A stretch of DNA of 64,000 bases from Dokdonella sp. (GTDB taxonomy: Bacteria; Pseudomonadota; Gammaproteobacteria; Xanthomonadales; Rhodanobacteraceae), in assembly GCA_019634795.1 (NCBI GenBank), contig JAHCAR010000009.1, positions 82,163 through 146,162 on the forward strand, given 5' to 3'. This document shows, one piece after another, positions 24,352-32,576 of this stretch. How positions within the stretch are numbered: the first letter of the stretch is position 1; every line of letters starts with the position of its first letter. Both the position numbers and the translations under genes were made by a program. The notes beneath the pieces are model-generated. The model was given only the letters and a program-made list of their open reading frames with translations. It ran no database searches and was not told where the DNA came from.

Positions 24352-27024
24352 GTGAGCGTTGCCGAGACCCCGGTGGGGGAGTTGGGAGGTCCGACCAGTT
24401 CGCTGCTGCGAACGCTTGTCCTGAGCGATCTGGTCGACTCGACCGGCCTCGTCGAGCGCCTCGGCGACCGCGAGGCGGCCGAACTGATCCGCAAGCACGA
24501 TCGCCTGGCACGCACCCTGGCCGACCGCCACGGCGGCCGCGAGATCGACAAGACCGACGGCTTCCTGATGATGTTCGAGCGCCCGATCCAGGCGGTCGCC
24601 TTCGCCCTCGATTACCAGCGCGGCCTGCGCCAGCTCAATGCCGCCGAGCAGACCGCCCTCAGTGCCCGGGTCGGCATCCATGTCGGCGATGTCGTGGTCT
24701 GGGACAACAGCAGCGAGGACGTGGCCAAGGGCGCCAAGCCGGTCGAGGTCGAGGGCCTGGTCAAGCCGATCACCTCGCGCCTGATGGGCCTGGCCCTGCC
24801 CGGCCAGATCCTGCTCTCTAACATCGCCTACGACCTCGCCCATCGTGCCCAGGGTGAGCTTGGCGACCTGCTCGAGAGCGTGCGCTGGCGTACCCACGGG
24901 CGTTACCGCTTCCGTGGCGTGCCCGATCCGGTGGCCGTGTTCGAAGTCGGCGAGGAAGGCCTGGCCCCGCTCAAGGCGCCGCCGTGGTCGAGCAAGGCGC
25001 ATCGCGAGGTGCCGTTCTGGCGGCGCCCGGCGACCGTGGTCATCGAGGCCCTGGTCGTGGCCGCCCTGATCGCCGTGCCGATCGTGATGTTCCTGAGGCC
25101 GGACCCGGCCATCGCCTTCGCCAACCGCGACTGGGTCGTGGTCGGCAGCCTGCACAACCTGACCGGCGAGACGGTCTTCGACGATGCGCTCGAAAGCGCC
25201 CTGCGCATCGGCCTGGAGCAGTCGCGCTACGTCAACGTGATGCCCGACCTGAAGGTCCGCGACACGGTCACGCGCATGCAGCGCGATCCGGACAAGACCG
25301 AGATCGACCGCGCGGTCGGCTCCGAAGTGGCGATCCGCGACGGCGCCAAGGCCCTGATCCTGCCGACCATCGCCGAGATCGGCGGACGCGTGCGCATCAC
25401 CGCCGAGGTGATCGACCCGCAGACCCAGACCACGGTCTACTCCGAGACCGCCGACGGCATCGGCAAGGAATCGATCCTGCCCTCGCTCGACACCATCAAC
25501 AGTCGACTGCGCGTGCGTCTCGGCGAGGCCCTGGCCACCGTATCAAAGGAATCAATGCCGCTCGAAAAGGTCACCACAACAAAACTCGATGCGTTGAAGG
25601 CCTATTCTCTGGGAATCCTCAACAACGCGCGCGGGCGGTTCAAGGAATCTCTCGCTCTGTATCAGCAAGCTTTGAGCGTCGACCCGGAATTCGCTTCCGC
25701 CACTTTGCGGATTGGCATCATCTACGCGAGCTCAGGAAGAACCGACGAGGCGTCAGCTGAGTTCCGCAAGGCACTGTCGCTGAGCAATCGACTCTCTGCA
25801 CGGGACGTCCTGTACGCAAAGGTCATGCTTTCAACAGTTGAACGCAGGGACGACATTCCCTCCAAATGGGCTGCGCTCGCAAGCACTTACCCCGATTTTT
25901 TCGCCGGCACGGGTGGGTTCGCCTACATCAGTTGGCGCGACGAAAACAGATTTGACCAAGCCGTCGTGTCACTGGCCCAGAATTCGGCTTCCCCCCAAAA
26001 CCCCTCGCGCCTGCCCTCATTGCACTTGCTGGGGATACTGCAGCTTGGGAACGATCGCTTCGACGAAGCACTGAAGGCATTTGGCGAAGGTGAGGCGCGC
26101 GGATTCGTGCGCACCGAATACCACGCTGCCACATTGATGGCCAAACGAGATTTCGAAGGCGCAATCGCCGCACTTGCGCGCTCGCAGGACGCAAGCGCTT
26201 CAGAAAATCCCGTCGTTCGTGGATCACGCATGGCGCTGCACAGCGCACTCCTGGTGGAGCGTGGGGATACGACTCAAGCCCGGAATTTGCTGGCCGATGC
26301 AGACTCGACCGTGCCTGCAGGCAGCGAACTTTACGGTATTTTCAAGACCGCTTCCCTGAGCCTTGGCGCTGATCCCGCTGCTGCCGACCGACCACAGCGG
26401 CTGGAGGATGTTGGAGCGGCTCTCGAGAGTCTTTCGAAGGAGCTCAGGCACGCATCGGCGAGCCGCGCCGACGCCATCGCCGGGCAGATTCTCGTTCTCG
26501 GCTACATCGCCGCTCACCTCGATGACAAATCGCTCGCTCAATCGGCGCTCCGGCTGATCGGCGAGGACGGAGTTCCGGCATACTCGATGCGGCGCAAGTT
26601 GCGTATTGTACTAATGGCGGAAATTGATCGAATTTCCGGACGGCCAGCTGCTGCTATCGAAAATCTTAAAAAGCTATCGGACGATACGGAGCCTTTTGTC
26701 GCTCACGTAGTTTTGCGGAACGCCTATTCATCTGCAGGAATGCCCTCGCTGGCTCTCGATGAAGCCCGCTGGCTTGCGAACCATCGCGGGCGCGCGTATG
26801 CCGAATACTATCCCGGCAATCTGCTGACGGCCTTCAATGTCGAACAATCTAACCTGTCGTTGCTCTATGGGGCCGAGTTCGCCCTGACCATGCATGACTA
26901 TGGTACCGCTCGGGCGATGCTCGACGAATTTCGGAAGGCATGGCCGGATGCCCACAGCCATCCGGTCTACTCCCGGCAAATCAACAGGGTTCAGGAGGGT
27001 TTGCCGGAACCCGGGGCCCCATAG
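24352..27024 (+). CDS. RiPP-system cyclase-like/TPR transmembrane protein, copy 2
   Basis: An 890-residue paralogue of the protein encoded at 21213. The cyclase homology domain, membrane helix and TolB/FlgO-like domain are identical at the protein level over about 370 residues. The first 26 residues and the C-terminal TPR half (about 410-885) differ. The 3' half also has a different base composition, with many A/T-ending codons (for example around 26600-26700), unlike the GC-rich 5' half, which suggests a separate origin. Both copies end with a related motif, LDEARWLANHRGRAYAEYYP here and a similar LASHRGRAYAQ in copy 1. The stop overlaps the convergent precursor peptide 2 gene by 34 bp. The GTG start follows GAGGGA closely. 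Confidence 0.85.
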   Translation: MSVAETPVGELGGPTSSLLRTLVLSDLVDSTGLVERLGDREAAELIRKHDRLARTLADRHGGREIDKTDGFLMMFERPIQAVAFALDYQRGLRQLNAAEQTALSARVGIHVGDVVVWDNSSEDVAKGAKPVEVEGLVKPITSRLMGLALPGQILLSNIAYDLAHRAQGELGDLLESVRWRTHGRYRFRGVPDPVAVFEVGEEGLAPLKAPPWSSKAHREVPFWRRPATVVIEALVVAALIAVPIVMFLRPDPAIAFANRDWVVVGSLHNLTGETVFDDALESALRIGLEQSRYVNVMPDLKVRDTVTRMQRDPDKTEIDRAVGSEVAIRDGAKALILPTIAEIGGRVRITAEVIDPQTQTTVYSETADGIGKESILPSLDTINSRLRVRLGEALATVSKESMPLEKVTTTKLDALKAYSLGILNNARGRFKESLALYQQALSVDPEFASATLRIGIIYASSGRTDEASAEFRKALSLSNRLSARDVLYAKVMLSTVERRDDIPSKWAALASTYPDFFAGTGGFAYISWRDENRFDQAVVSLAQNSASPQNPSRLPSLHLLGILQLGNDRFDEALKAFGEGEARGFVRTEYHAATLMAKRDFEGAIAALARSQDASASENPVVRGSRMALHSALLVERGDTTQARNLLADADSTVPAGSELYGIFKTASLSLGADPAAADRPQRLEDVGAALESLSKELRHASASRADAIAGQILVLGYIAAHLDDKSLAQSALRLIGEDGVPAYSMRRKLRIVLMAEIDRISGRPAAAIENLKKLSDDTEPFVAHVVLRNAYSSAGMPSLALDEARWLANHRGRAYAEYYPGNLLTAFNVEQSNLSLLYGAEFALTMHDYGTARAMLDEFRKAWPDAHSHPVYSRQINRVQEGLPEPGAP
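24430..25538 (+). repeat. 1.1-kb direct repeat, copy B (within cyclase 2)
   Basis: This is the second copy of the 21291-22399 repeat, with three synonymous differences in 1109 bp. Divergence starts abruptly at both edges. The right edge falls at the junction between the middle domain and the TPR half of the protein. Confidence 0.95.
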
Positions 27025-27296
27025 TCGACGCGCAGCATCGGGAAGACCATACATGCGTGACCCAGGAGCGACTCCTGATCGAGCTTCTTGTGCGCGTCGG
27101 CAATGGCGTCCTTGTCCGCAAGCTTTCCTGGTTTCAATGTCGCGGGATCCAAGTCCGCCATGGCAGAGTCGGGCACACCTATCTCCCTCAGCGCATCGGA
27201 TGGGCTCTTCTCGAAGCGAGCTCGATACTCGTCGTCGGTCGACAGCTTCTTGAGCAGATGGAGTTCGTGTTCTTTAGGCAGTCTGGTGGCTTTCAT
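26991..27296 (-). CDS. NHLP-like RiPP precursor peptide 2
   Basis: A 101-residue peptide. It shares the leader pattern of peptide 1: HLLKKLSTDDEYRARFEKSP, ALREIGVP, KLADKDAIADAHKKLDQ (ending near residue 74). The remaining 27 residues are different and would be the core: ESLLGHACMVFPMLRVD then a Gly/Pro-rich YGAPGSGKPS end. A single Cys is present, inside this variable part. AGGGGAA precedes the ATG at 27296. The gene overlaps the 3' end of cyclase 2 by 34 bp in the opposite orientation and is divergent from the maturation dehydrogenase (182-bp gap). No cleavage motif such as GG or GA is obvious at the leader border. Confidence 0.8.
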   Translation of the reverse strand: MKATRLPKEHELHLLKKLSTDDEYRARFEKSPSDALREIGVPDSAMADLDPATLKPGKLADKDAIADAHKKLDQESLLGHACMVFPMLRVDYGAPGSGKPS

Positions 27297-27400
27297 GTTT
27301 CGTTCCCCTGTCTTGAGTGGAATTGTGTTCAGGCATTCCTGGCCCGAAGAACACAGGTCCAGACGATCTTGCTTGCTGGATTACGGGTATCCCGACGCTT

Positions 27401-27429
27401 TTGGCATCGACAATTCGCCCTTGTGATAT
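27401..27429 (+). promoter_or_regulatory. Sigma-70-type promoter of the peptide maturation dehydrogenase
   Basis: TTGGCA (27401-27406) and TGATAT (27424-27429) are separated by exactly 17 bp. Transcription would start near 27436, about 43 bp before the dehydrogenase ATG. It lies in the 182-bp region shared with the divergent peptide 2 gene. Confidence 0.6.
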
Positions 27430-27478
27430 GGCCCCCGCACTGCGTAGGCTAGCAGAAGTTTTGTTTCGGAAGCGCTCC

Positions 27479-28672
27479 ATGCAGGTACGTCGTTGTGCCG
27501 TGGTTTTCATCGAACCACGGGAACGCCTGGATTTTGATCTGGCCAGACTGGTTTCCGGCAGCACCGGTGTCGAGATGGTTCTCGAATGGATCGCGCTGGC
27601 GGCGCATCTGGATGACGAGGTGCTGCTCGATGTGGACGAGATGCAGGCCCTTGGACGGGTATCTCCGGAGACGTGGGTTGCCTTCGACTCGATGGGCGAC
27701 GAGGCCTATCTGCAGGTCCTGCGAAACCTTTTGGACAAGGGTCTGCTGATCACCGATGCCGGGACCCATGCCGATGTTCGACGCCGCGACGAAGACGTGC
27801 GGGCAAGCCACTGGCGAGGCATCTCGGCCACACTGCACCGGCATACGCGCTGGCAGGGTGTCGATACGCTCGAAGCCGAGCAGCGTTTCGGCCGTGAAAG
27901 CGACCGCCCGTTTCTCGATCGCCTCGGCGCGCCCGAAACCCCGGTTCGCGAACGCGTCGAACCGGGCCGGCGTGTCGCGCTTGGCAAGCCGGCCGACAGC
28001 GGACTCGAGGCGCTGATCCGGCAACGCGTCACCTGCCGAAACTGGGATATCTCGCGGCCGCTCCCGGCCGAGGATTTCGCCACGACGCTGTACCGGACGT
28101 TCGGCGCTCGCGCGACCAGCGACGAGCCGGGCATCACGGTCATGAAGCGCGCCGTACCGTCGGCTGGCGGCCTGCATCCGACCGAGGCCTACCTGCTCGT
28201 GCAGAATGTCGAAGGCGTCCAACCGGGCCTGTACCACTATCACCCGATCGATCATGCGCTCGAGCCGCTGGGCCAGGTTGCCGCCGAAGACAGCCAGGCC
28301 TTGGCCCTGCGTCTCGTCGCCGGCCAGCGCCATTTCATGAAGGCGCATGTCGTGGTCGTGCTGGCCAGCCGCTTCCGCAGGACATTCTGGAAGTACCGCA
28401 ACCACGCCAAGGCCTATCGCGCGGTAATCCTCGATGCCGGGCATCTGTCGCAGACCCTATATCTCGCCGCCGCCGAGCGCGGCCTCGCTGCATTCATTAC
28501 CGCCGCCGTCAACGAGCGTGACATCGAGGAGATCTTCGGCCTCGATCCGATGCTCGAGGGCGTGCTCGCGGTCAGCGGATTCGGCTGGCGTGGCGAGCTC
28601 GTCGATGAAATCGAGTTCGACCCGCTTGGCAGTGTGTGGTCGAATGGCGGTGGCATGAAGAAGGTCGTATAG
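27479..28672 (+). CDS. Putative peptide maturation dehydrogenase, SagB-type
   Basis: A 397-residue protein. The C-terminal two thirds (about 170-390) are an FMN-dependent nitroreductase/SagB-type oxidoreductase: RQRVTCRNWD (substrate/FMN Arg region), AVPSAGGLHPTEAYLLVQNV, GLYHYHPIDHALEPLG and ILDAGHLSQTLYLAAAERGL are the classic blocks. SagB-type enzymes oxidise azolines to azoles in peptide natural products. The N-terminal about 160 residues are predicted helical and unrelated to SagB, and may bind the leader. It matches the dehydrogenases that accompany NHLP-type peptides and the cyclase-like proteins. No YcaO cyclodehydratase is encoded nearby. The ATG at 27479 has CGGAAG upstream and a good promoter. 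Confidence 0.85.
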   Translation: MQVRRCAVVFIEPRERLDFDLARLVSGSTGVEMVLEWIALAAHLDDEVLLDVDEMQALGRVSPETWVAFDSMGDEAYLQVLRNLLDKGLLITDAGTHADVRRRDEDVRASHWRGISATLHRHTRWQGVDTLEAEQRFGRESDRPFLDRLGAPETPVRERVEPGRRVALGKPADSGLEALIRQRVTCRNWDISRPLPAEDFATTLYRTFGARATSDEPGITVMKRAVPSAGGLHPTEAYLLVQNVEGVQPGLYHYHPIDHALEPLGQVAAEDSQALALRLVAGQRHFMKAHVVVVLASRFRRTFWKYRNHAKAYRAVILDAGHLSQTLYLAAAERGLAAFITAAVNERDIEEIFGLDPMLEGVLAVSGFGWRGELVDEIEFDPLGSVWSNGGGMKKVV

Positions 28673-29009
28673 GAAAGGTATTTGCGCGGCTGGCGTTGAT
28701 TTGACCGAAGCACTCGGACTTGAAGACTTCATCCCCGAAACCCGGTCCTGATGGCGGGCATTGTTGATCGTGCTGCTAACGGCAGGATGATCCCCGGCGA
28801 TATGCCGGTCAGGCGCGCAAAATGGTGAGGCTCCTCAGCCGTTCGCCCTGAGCCGGTCGAAGGGCCGCTCCAGGATGGCGGTCCATCGAGGCATCTCCGA
28901 TCGCGATTCGACAGCCCGGGCGTTGCCGGGAATCGGGCAGCGGCATGGTTGGGCGGGCGCTGATCCGGCCGTTGTTTCCGCCACCTGTCGAGCGCATCAG
29001 CCTGCTTGG
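28673..29009. other. 337-bp intergenic region with a TTCGCCCTGAG/CGAAGGG repeat motif
   Basis: No credible gene is seen between the dehydrogenase and the convergent mocA gene. At about 28842-28863 lies GTTCGCCCTGAGCCGGTCGA followed by AGGG, a quasi-palindrome that recurs in many proteobacterial intergenic regions. No terminator with a T-run was recognised. Confidence 0.5.
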
Positions 29010-29591
29010 CTATTCGAGATCGCCCTGACAATCGATGTCGCGCTCGAGTTGCGGTGCCGGCAGCACCTGCACCCGATCCTTTCTGGCGCGCAGCAGTTCG
29101 CGGGCACCCATATCGCCAGTGCCATCGATCAGCAGGCCGAACCAGCTGCGCGGCAACAGCGCGGGTACACCGAGCGTTCCGCCGTAGCCGCTGGCCGCAG
29201 CGCCGGCGGGATCCGCCAGCCAGGCGTCGCGCAAGGCCTGCAGGTGCGCGGCATCGAGCTCGGGTTGGTCGGTCAAAAGAACGAGGACACCCTCGCAGTG
29301 TGCGTCAAGTTCGCAGAGGCCACAGCGCAGCGAGGCGGACAGTCCGAGATCCGCATCAGCGCAAATCACGCGGCGGCAAGCCAGGTCGGCAACTGATGCT
29401 GCGACGGGTTCGGGTTCGGGACCGCAGACGACGACGCAATCGAGCGGGCCGGTTCGCAGCGCCATCCGCACTGCACGATGAACCAGGGTTTCACCGTCGA
29501 CGCTCAAGAGTTGCTTGAGTTGGCCAAGGCGCCGCGAGCGTCCCGCCGCGAGCACGACGACGCCGTGCCTCGCCGGCACCGGCTCAGGCAT
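29010..29591 (-). CDS. mocA: MocA-like nucleotidyltransferase (molybdenum cofactor cytidylyltransferase family)
   Basis: A 193-residue MobA/MocA-family enzyme that would attach CMP to molybdopterin to give the MCD cofactor used by xanthine-dehydrogenase-type enzymes. The N-terminal nucleotide-binding motif is HGVVVLAAGRSRRLGQLKQL. VLLTDQPELDAAHLQAL holds the metal-binding Asp, and GYGGTLGVPALLPRSW is the conserved GxxGxPxLL block. Its start overlaps the end of the xdhC gene (ATGCCTGA), so the two are coupled, consistent with a cofactor-insertion pair. No molybdoenzyme gene lies in the window, so the client is elsewhere. Confidence 0.85.
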   Translation of the reverse strand: MPEPVPARHGVVVLAAGRSRRLGQLKQLLSVDGETLVHRAVRMALRTGPLDCVVVCGPEPEPVAASVADLACRRVICADADLGLSASLRCGLCELDAHCEGVLVLLTDQPELDAAHLQALRDAWLADPAGAAASGYGGTLGVPALLPRSWFGLLIDGTGDMGARELLRARKDRVQVLPAPQLERDIDCQGDLE

Positions 29592-30654
29592 GCACGTCGT
29601 GGGCGAGGTAGTACTGCATCTGCGCGACGATCGCCAATGCGCTGGCCTCGGGGCCCTCGCCGCCCAGGCGCAGACCGACCGGCGCATAAAGGCGCGGCTC
29701 GAGCTGGGTCGCGATGATGTCGCCGAGTCGCCCGAGCAGGGCATCGCGACGTTCGGGCGGCCCGAGCAAGCCGACGTAGCCGATACCCGAGGCGCCGAGA
29801 TGGCGCAGGTGACGCATGTCCAAGTCGAAGTCATGGCCGCCGACGACCGCGGCATCGAAATGGCGCTCCGCCAATAGCGTCGGCAGCATCTCCGGTGCGA
29901 TGGCATGAACGCGATCGCCCCCCTCGCTATCGAAATAGGTATCGCGCTCGGTCCGCTGATCGACCACTTCGATGTACCAGCCGAGCAGACGGGCCATGCG
30001 CACCAGGGTGCGGGATTCGGGCCCGGCGCCGAGCAGCGCAATCCGTGGCGGTGGCGCAAAACTCAGGCTGGCATGACGGACGAACTCGTGCGGACCGGCA
30101 CAGGCTTCGCCGCGGCTGTTGAAAATGTAGACCTCGGGTCCCGTGCGCGCCTCGCCGAATCCGAGGTCGCCGCCTGCACCGGGGTCGCCACCAAGGTCCA
30201 GACGCAAACGCAGCCAGGAGCTGCCGACACACGCGCTGATCAGGGCATCGCGCAAGGGCGAGCCCTGCGCAGGCATCGGCAGCAGGGCAATCTGCATCGA
30301 ACCGAAGCTGTCGCTGGCCAGGGCCGAGGCATGACTGCTGTCATCGAACGCATCGATCTCGACCGTGTTCGCACGGCCGCCTTCGAGCACCGCACGCGCT
30401 GCTTCGAGCAGGCGTTGCTCGAGTTTGCCACCGCTCAGCGATCCCGACTGCACGCGCTCGGCATCGACGAGACCCATGGCGCCGCGCGGACGCGCCGAGG
30501 TGCCGGAACTGCTGACCACGAGGGCAAGAACGGTGTCGACCGAGCGCGCAGCCAAGGCCTGCGCGGTTTCGACAAGACCTCGCATGCCGCCGCCGACTGG
30601 CAGTGGCGCCAGGCGAGCTGCGGGTGGCGCAACGGCGGACAAGTGACTGGGCAT
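29584..30654 (-). CDS. xdhC: XdhC-family molybdenum cofactor accessory protein
   Basis: A 356-residue protein of the XdhC/CoxI family, which binds and inserts sulfurated Mo cofactor into xanthine-dehydrogenase-type enzymes. The N-terminal domain (about 20-95) has the block RPRGAMGLVDAERVQSGSLS followed by GGKLEQ. The C-terminal Rossmann-like domain (about 205-355) starts RIALLGAGPESRTLVRMA and contains IGYVGLLGPPERR. In typical XdhC proteins the GG is followed by Cys-Val-Glu; here it reads GGKLEQ, so the usual Cys is replaced by Lys. The start used is the ATG at 30654; 30702 and 30585 are possible. It is coupled to mocA. Confidence 0.85.
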   Translation of the reverse strand: MPSHLSAVAPPAARLAPLPVGGGMRGLVETAQALAARSVDTVLALVVSSSGTSARPRGAMGLVDAERVQSGSLSGGKLEQRLLEAARAVLEGGRANTVEIDAFDDSSHASALASDSFGSMQIALLPMPAQGSPLRDALISACVGSSWLRLRLDLGGDPGAGGDLGFGEARTGPEVYIFNSRGEACAGPHEFVRHASLSFAPPPRIALLGAGPESRTLVRMARLLGWYIEVVDQRTERDTYFDSEGGDRVHAIAPEMLPTLLAERHFDAAVVGGHDFDLDMRHLRHLGASGIGYVGLLGPPERRDALLGRLGDIIATQLEPRLYAPVGLRLGGEGPEASALAIVAQMQYYLAHDVHA

Positions 30655-30747
30655 GTCCGCACAAGTGTACCCGGGACAGGAGCGGGATGGCAGCGATGTC
30701 AAGGCTCGCCGCCGGGCATCGGCCCAGGCGTGGTGCGAGCCGGTAAA

Positions 30748-32253
30748 TCAGAGCCGGGCCGGGTCGAACCGGCGAAACTGGATCGCTTCGGACAGATGAA
30801 CATCACCGATGCGCGGGCTGGCCGCGAGATCGGCAATGCTGCGGGCGACCCGCAAGACCCTGTGGTAGGCACGCGCGGACAGGCCGAGGCGCTCGACGGC
30901 ACGGTCGAGCAAGGCGTGCTCGTGGCCTCCGAGGACGCAATCGCGCTCGGTTTCGCGATTGTTGAGCCAGGCATTGGGTTTGCCCGATCGCGCCAGTTGG
31001 CGCTCGCGTGCAGCCACCACCCGTTCGCGCACCCGCGCCGAAGTCTCGCCGGGCGTCGATTCGCGTAGTTCGGCGTGGTTGACCCGCGGTACTTCGAGCT
31101 TGAGGTCGATGCGATCGAGCAGCGGGCCCGAGATGCGCGCACGGTAGCGCGCGATCTGGTCGGGTGTGCAACGGCAACGACCGCCCGGATCACCGGCATG
31201 GCCGCACGGACACGGGTTCATCGCCGCGACCAGCTGGAAGCGGGCCGGGAAGTCAGCCTGGCGGGCGGCCCGCGAAATCGTGATGTGCCCCGACTCGATC
31301 GGTTCGCGCAGGACTTCGAGCACGCGGCGGTCGAACTCGGGCAATTCGTCGAGAAAGAGCACGCCGTGATGGGCCAGCGAGACCTCGCCGGGGCGCGGCA
31401 CCGAGCCGCCACCGACCAGGGCCACCGCCGAGGCCGTGTGATGCGGGGCCCGGAAGGCACGCCGCATCCAGTCCTCGATGCCGGCGCCGAGGCCCGCGAC
31501 CGATCGCACCGCGGCCAGTTCCAGCGCCTCGTGTTCGGCCAGCGGCGGCAGGATGCCGGGCAGCCGGCAGGCCAGCATGGTCTTGCCGGTGCCGGGCGGA
31601 CCGACCAGCAGCAGGTTGTGCGCGCCGGCAGCAGCGATCTCGAGGGCGCGACGCGCATGTGGCTGGCCGCGCACCTCGGCGAGGTCCGGTTCGTTGCTCT
31701 CGCGTGGCTGCGGTTCGGCGCGCTCGGCAACCGGGAGCTGATCGCGTCCGCACAGGTGCGCGCAGACTTCGAGCAGGGTGTCGGCGCAACGCACGTCGAC
31801 GTCGCTGACCAGGGCCGCTTCGGCGGCGTTGTCGCGTGGCACGACGACACTGCGCCCGGTGCGCGCTGCGCGCAGGACCGCGGGCAGCACACCGTGCACG
31901 GCACGCAATTCGCCGGACAGGGCGAGCTCGCCGAGGAATTCGTAGCGCTCCAGCGCATCGCGTGGAATGCTGCCATTGGCGGCCAGGATGCCGAGCGCGA
32001 TCGGCAGGTCGAAGCGGCCACCGTCCTTGGGCAGGTCGGCCGGGGCCAGACCGACCGTGACCTTGCGCTGCGGATAGTCGAGCTGGGAATTGAGGATCGC
32101 CGCACGCACGCGGTCGCGGGCCTCACGCACTGCAGTCTCGGGCAGACCGACGATCGACGTGCTCGGCAGGCCGCCGGAAAGATGCACCTCGCAGATCACC
32201 AGCGGTGCGCTGACGCCTTCCTGAGCACGACTGTAGACAACGGCGAGGCTCAT
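30748..32253 (-). CDS. comM: ComM/YifB family Mg-chelatase-like AAA+ ATPase
   Basis: A 501-residue AAA+ protein. In naturally competent bacteria ComM is a hexameric helicase that promotes branch migration during integration of transforming DNA. The N-terminal Lon-like domain (1-190) starts MSLAVVYSRAQEG. Walker A is LLVGPPGTGKTMLACRLPGI near residue 220, and Walker B is HHGVLFLDELPEFDRRVLEV near 302. A zinc-like PCPCGHAGDPGGRCRCT insert near 365 is typical of the family. The start is the ATG matching the family N-terminus; an upstream extension is low-complexity. A comF gene is also in the window (41599). Regulation is not visible. Confidence 0.92.
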   Translation of the reverse strand: MSLAVVYSRAQEGVSAPLVICEVHLSGGLPSTSIVGLPETAVREARDRVRAAILNSQLDYPQRKVTVGLAPADLPKDGGRFDLPIALGILAANGSIPRDALERYEFLGELALSGELRAVHGVLPAVLRAARTGRSVVVPRDNAAEAALVSDVDVRCADTLLEVCAHLCGRDQLPVAERAEPQPRESNEPDLAEVRGQPHARRALEIAAAGAHNLLLVGPPGTGKTMLACRLPGILPPLAEHEALELAAVRSVAGLGAGIEDWMRRAFRAPHHTASAVALVGGGSVPRPGEVSLAHHGVLFLDELPEFDRRVLEVLREPIESGHITISRAARQADFPARFQLVAAMNPCPCGHAGDPGGRCRCTPDQIARYRARISGPLLDRIDLKLEVPRVNHAELRESTPGETSARVRERVVAARERQLARSGKPNAWLNNRETERDCVLGGHEHALLDRAVERLGLSARAYHRVLRVARSIADLAASPRIGDVHLSEAIQFRRFDPARL

Positions 32254-32315
32254 CGGCGGCAGGGTCTTCAGGTCAGGTGGAGAGAATGCGGCCGGTGACC
32301 GGGCGGCCGCCGTGA

Positions 32316-32576
32316 TCAGTGTCGCGGTTGCGCGTTCAGCGCGGCTTCCAGCGCCGCGAGTTGGCGCTCGAGCGTTTCGAGCTTTTCCCGGGTGCGCAGC
32401 AGGACGCAACGCTGCACGTCGAATTCCTCGCGGGTCACGAGGTCGAGCTTGCCGAGCCCGGCTTGCAGGACGCTGCGGAAATTCGCGCCAATGTCCTCAC
32501 GGGCCTCCTTGAGCCCTGGCGGAAGGATGGCGGCGAGACGCTGGGCGAGTTCATCGATGCTGCTGGCGGGAATCAT
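32316..32576 (-). CDS. ubiK: UbiK (YqiC) ubiquinone biosynthesis accessory factor
   Basis: An 86-residue protein with two parts: an N-terminal amphipathic region (IDELAQRLAAILPPGLKEAR) and a C-terminal coiled coil (LRTREKLETLERQLAALEAA). REEFDVQRCVLLRTREKL is the conserved family block. UbiK assists aerobic ubiquinone synthesis together with UbiJ in E. coli. It is usually linked to comM or glnK in related genomes, as here. The ATG at 32576 matches the family length (80-100); upstream in-frame sequence is repetitive and not homologous. Confidence 0.85.
   Translation of the reverse strand: MIPASSIDELAQRLAAILPPGLKEAREDIGANFRSVLQAGLGKLDLVTREEFDVQRCVLLRTREKLETLERQLAALEAALNAQPRH

Noticed and set aside
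28837-28870. Terminator or attachment site at the TTCGCCCTGAG repeat
   Set aside because: The quasi-palindrome lacks a T-run and no integrase or duplication is nearby; it is a common dispersed motif.
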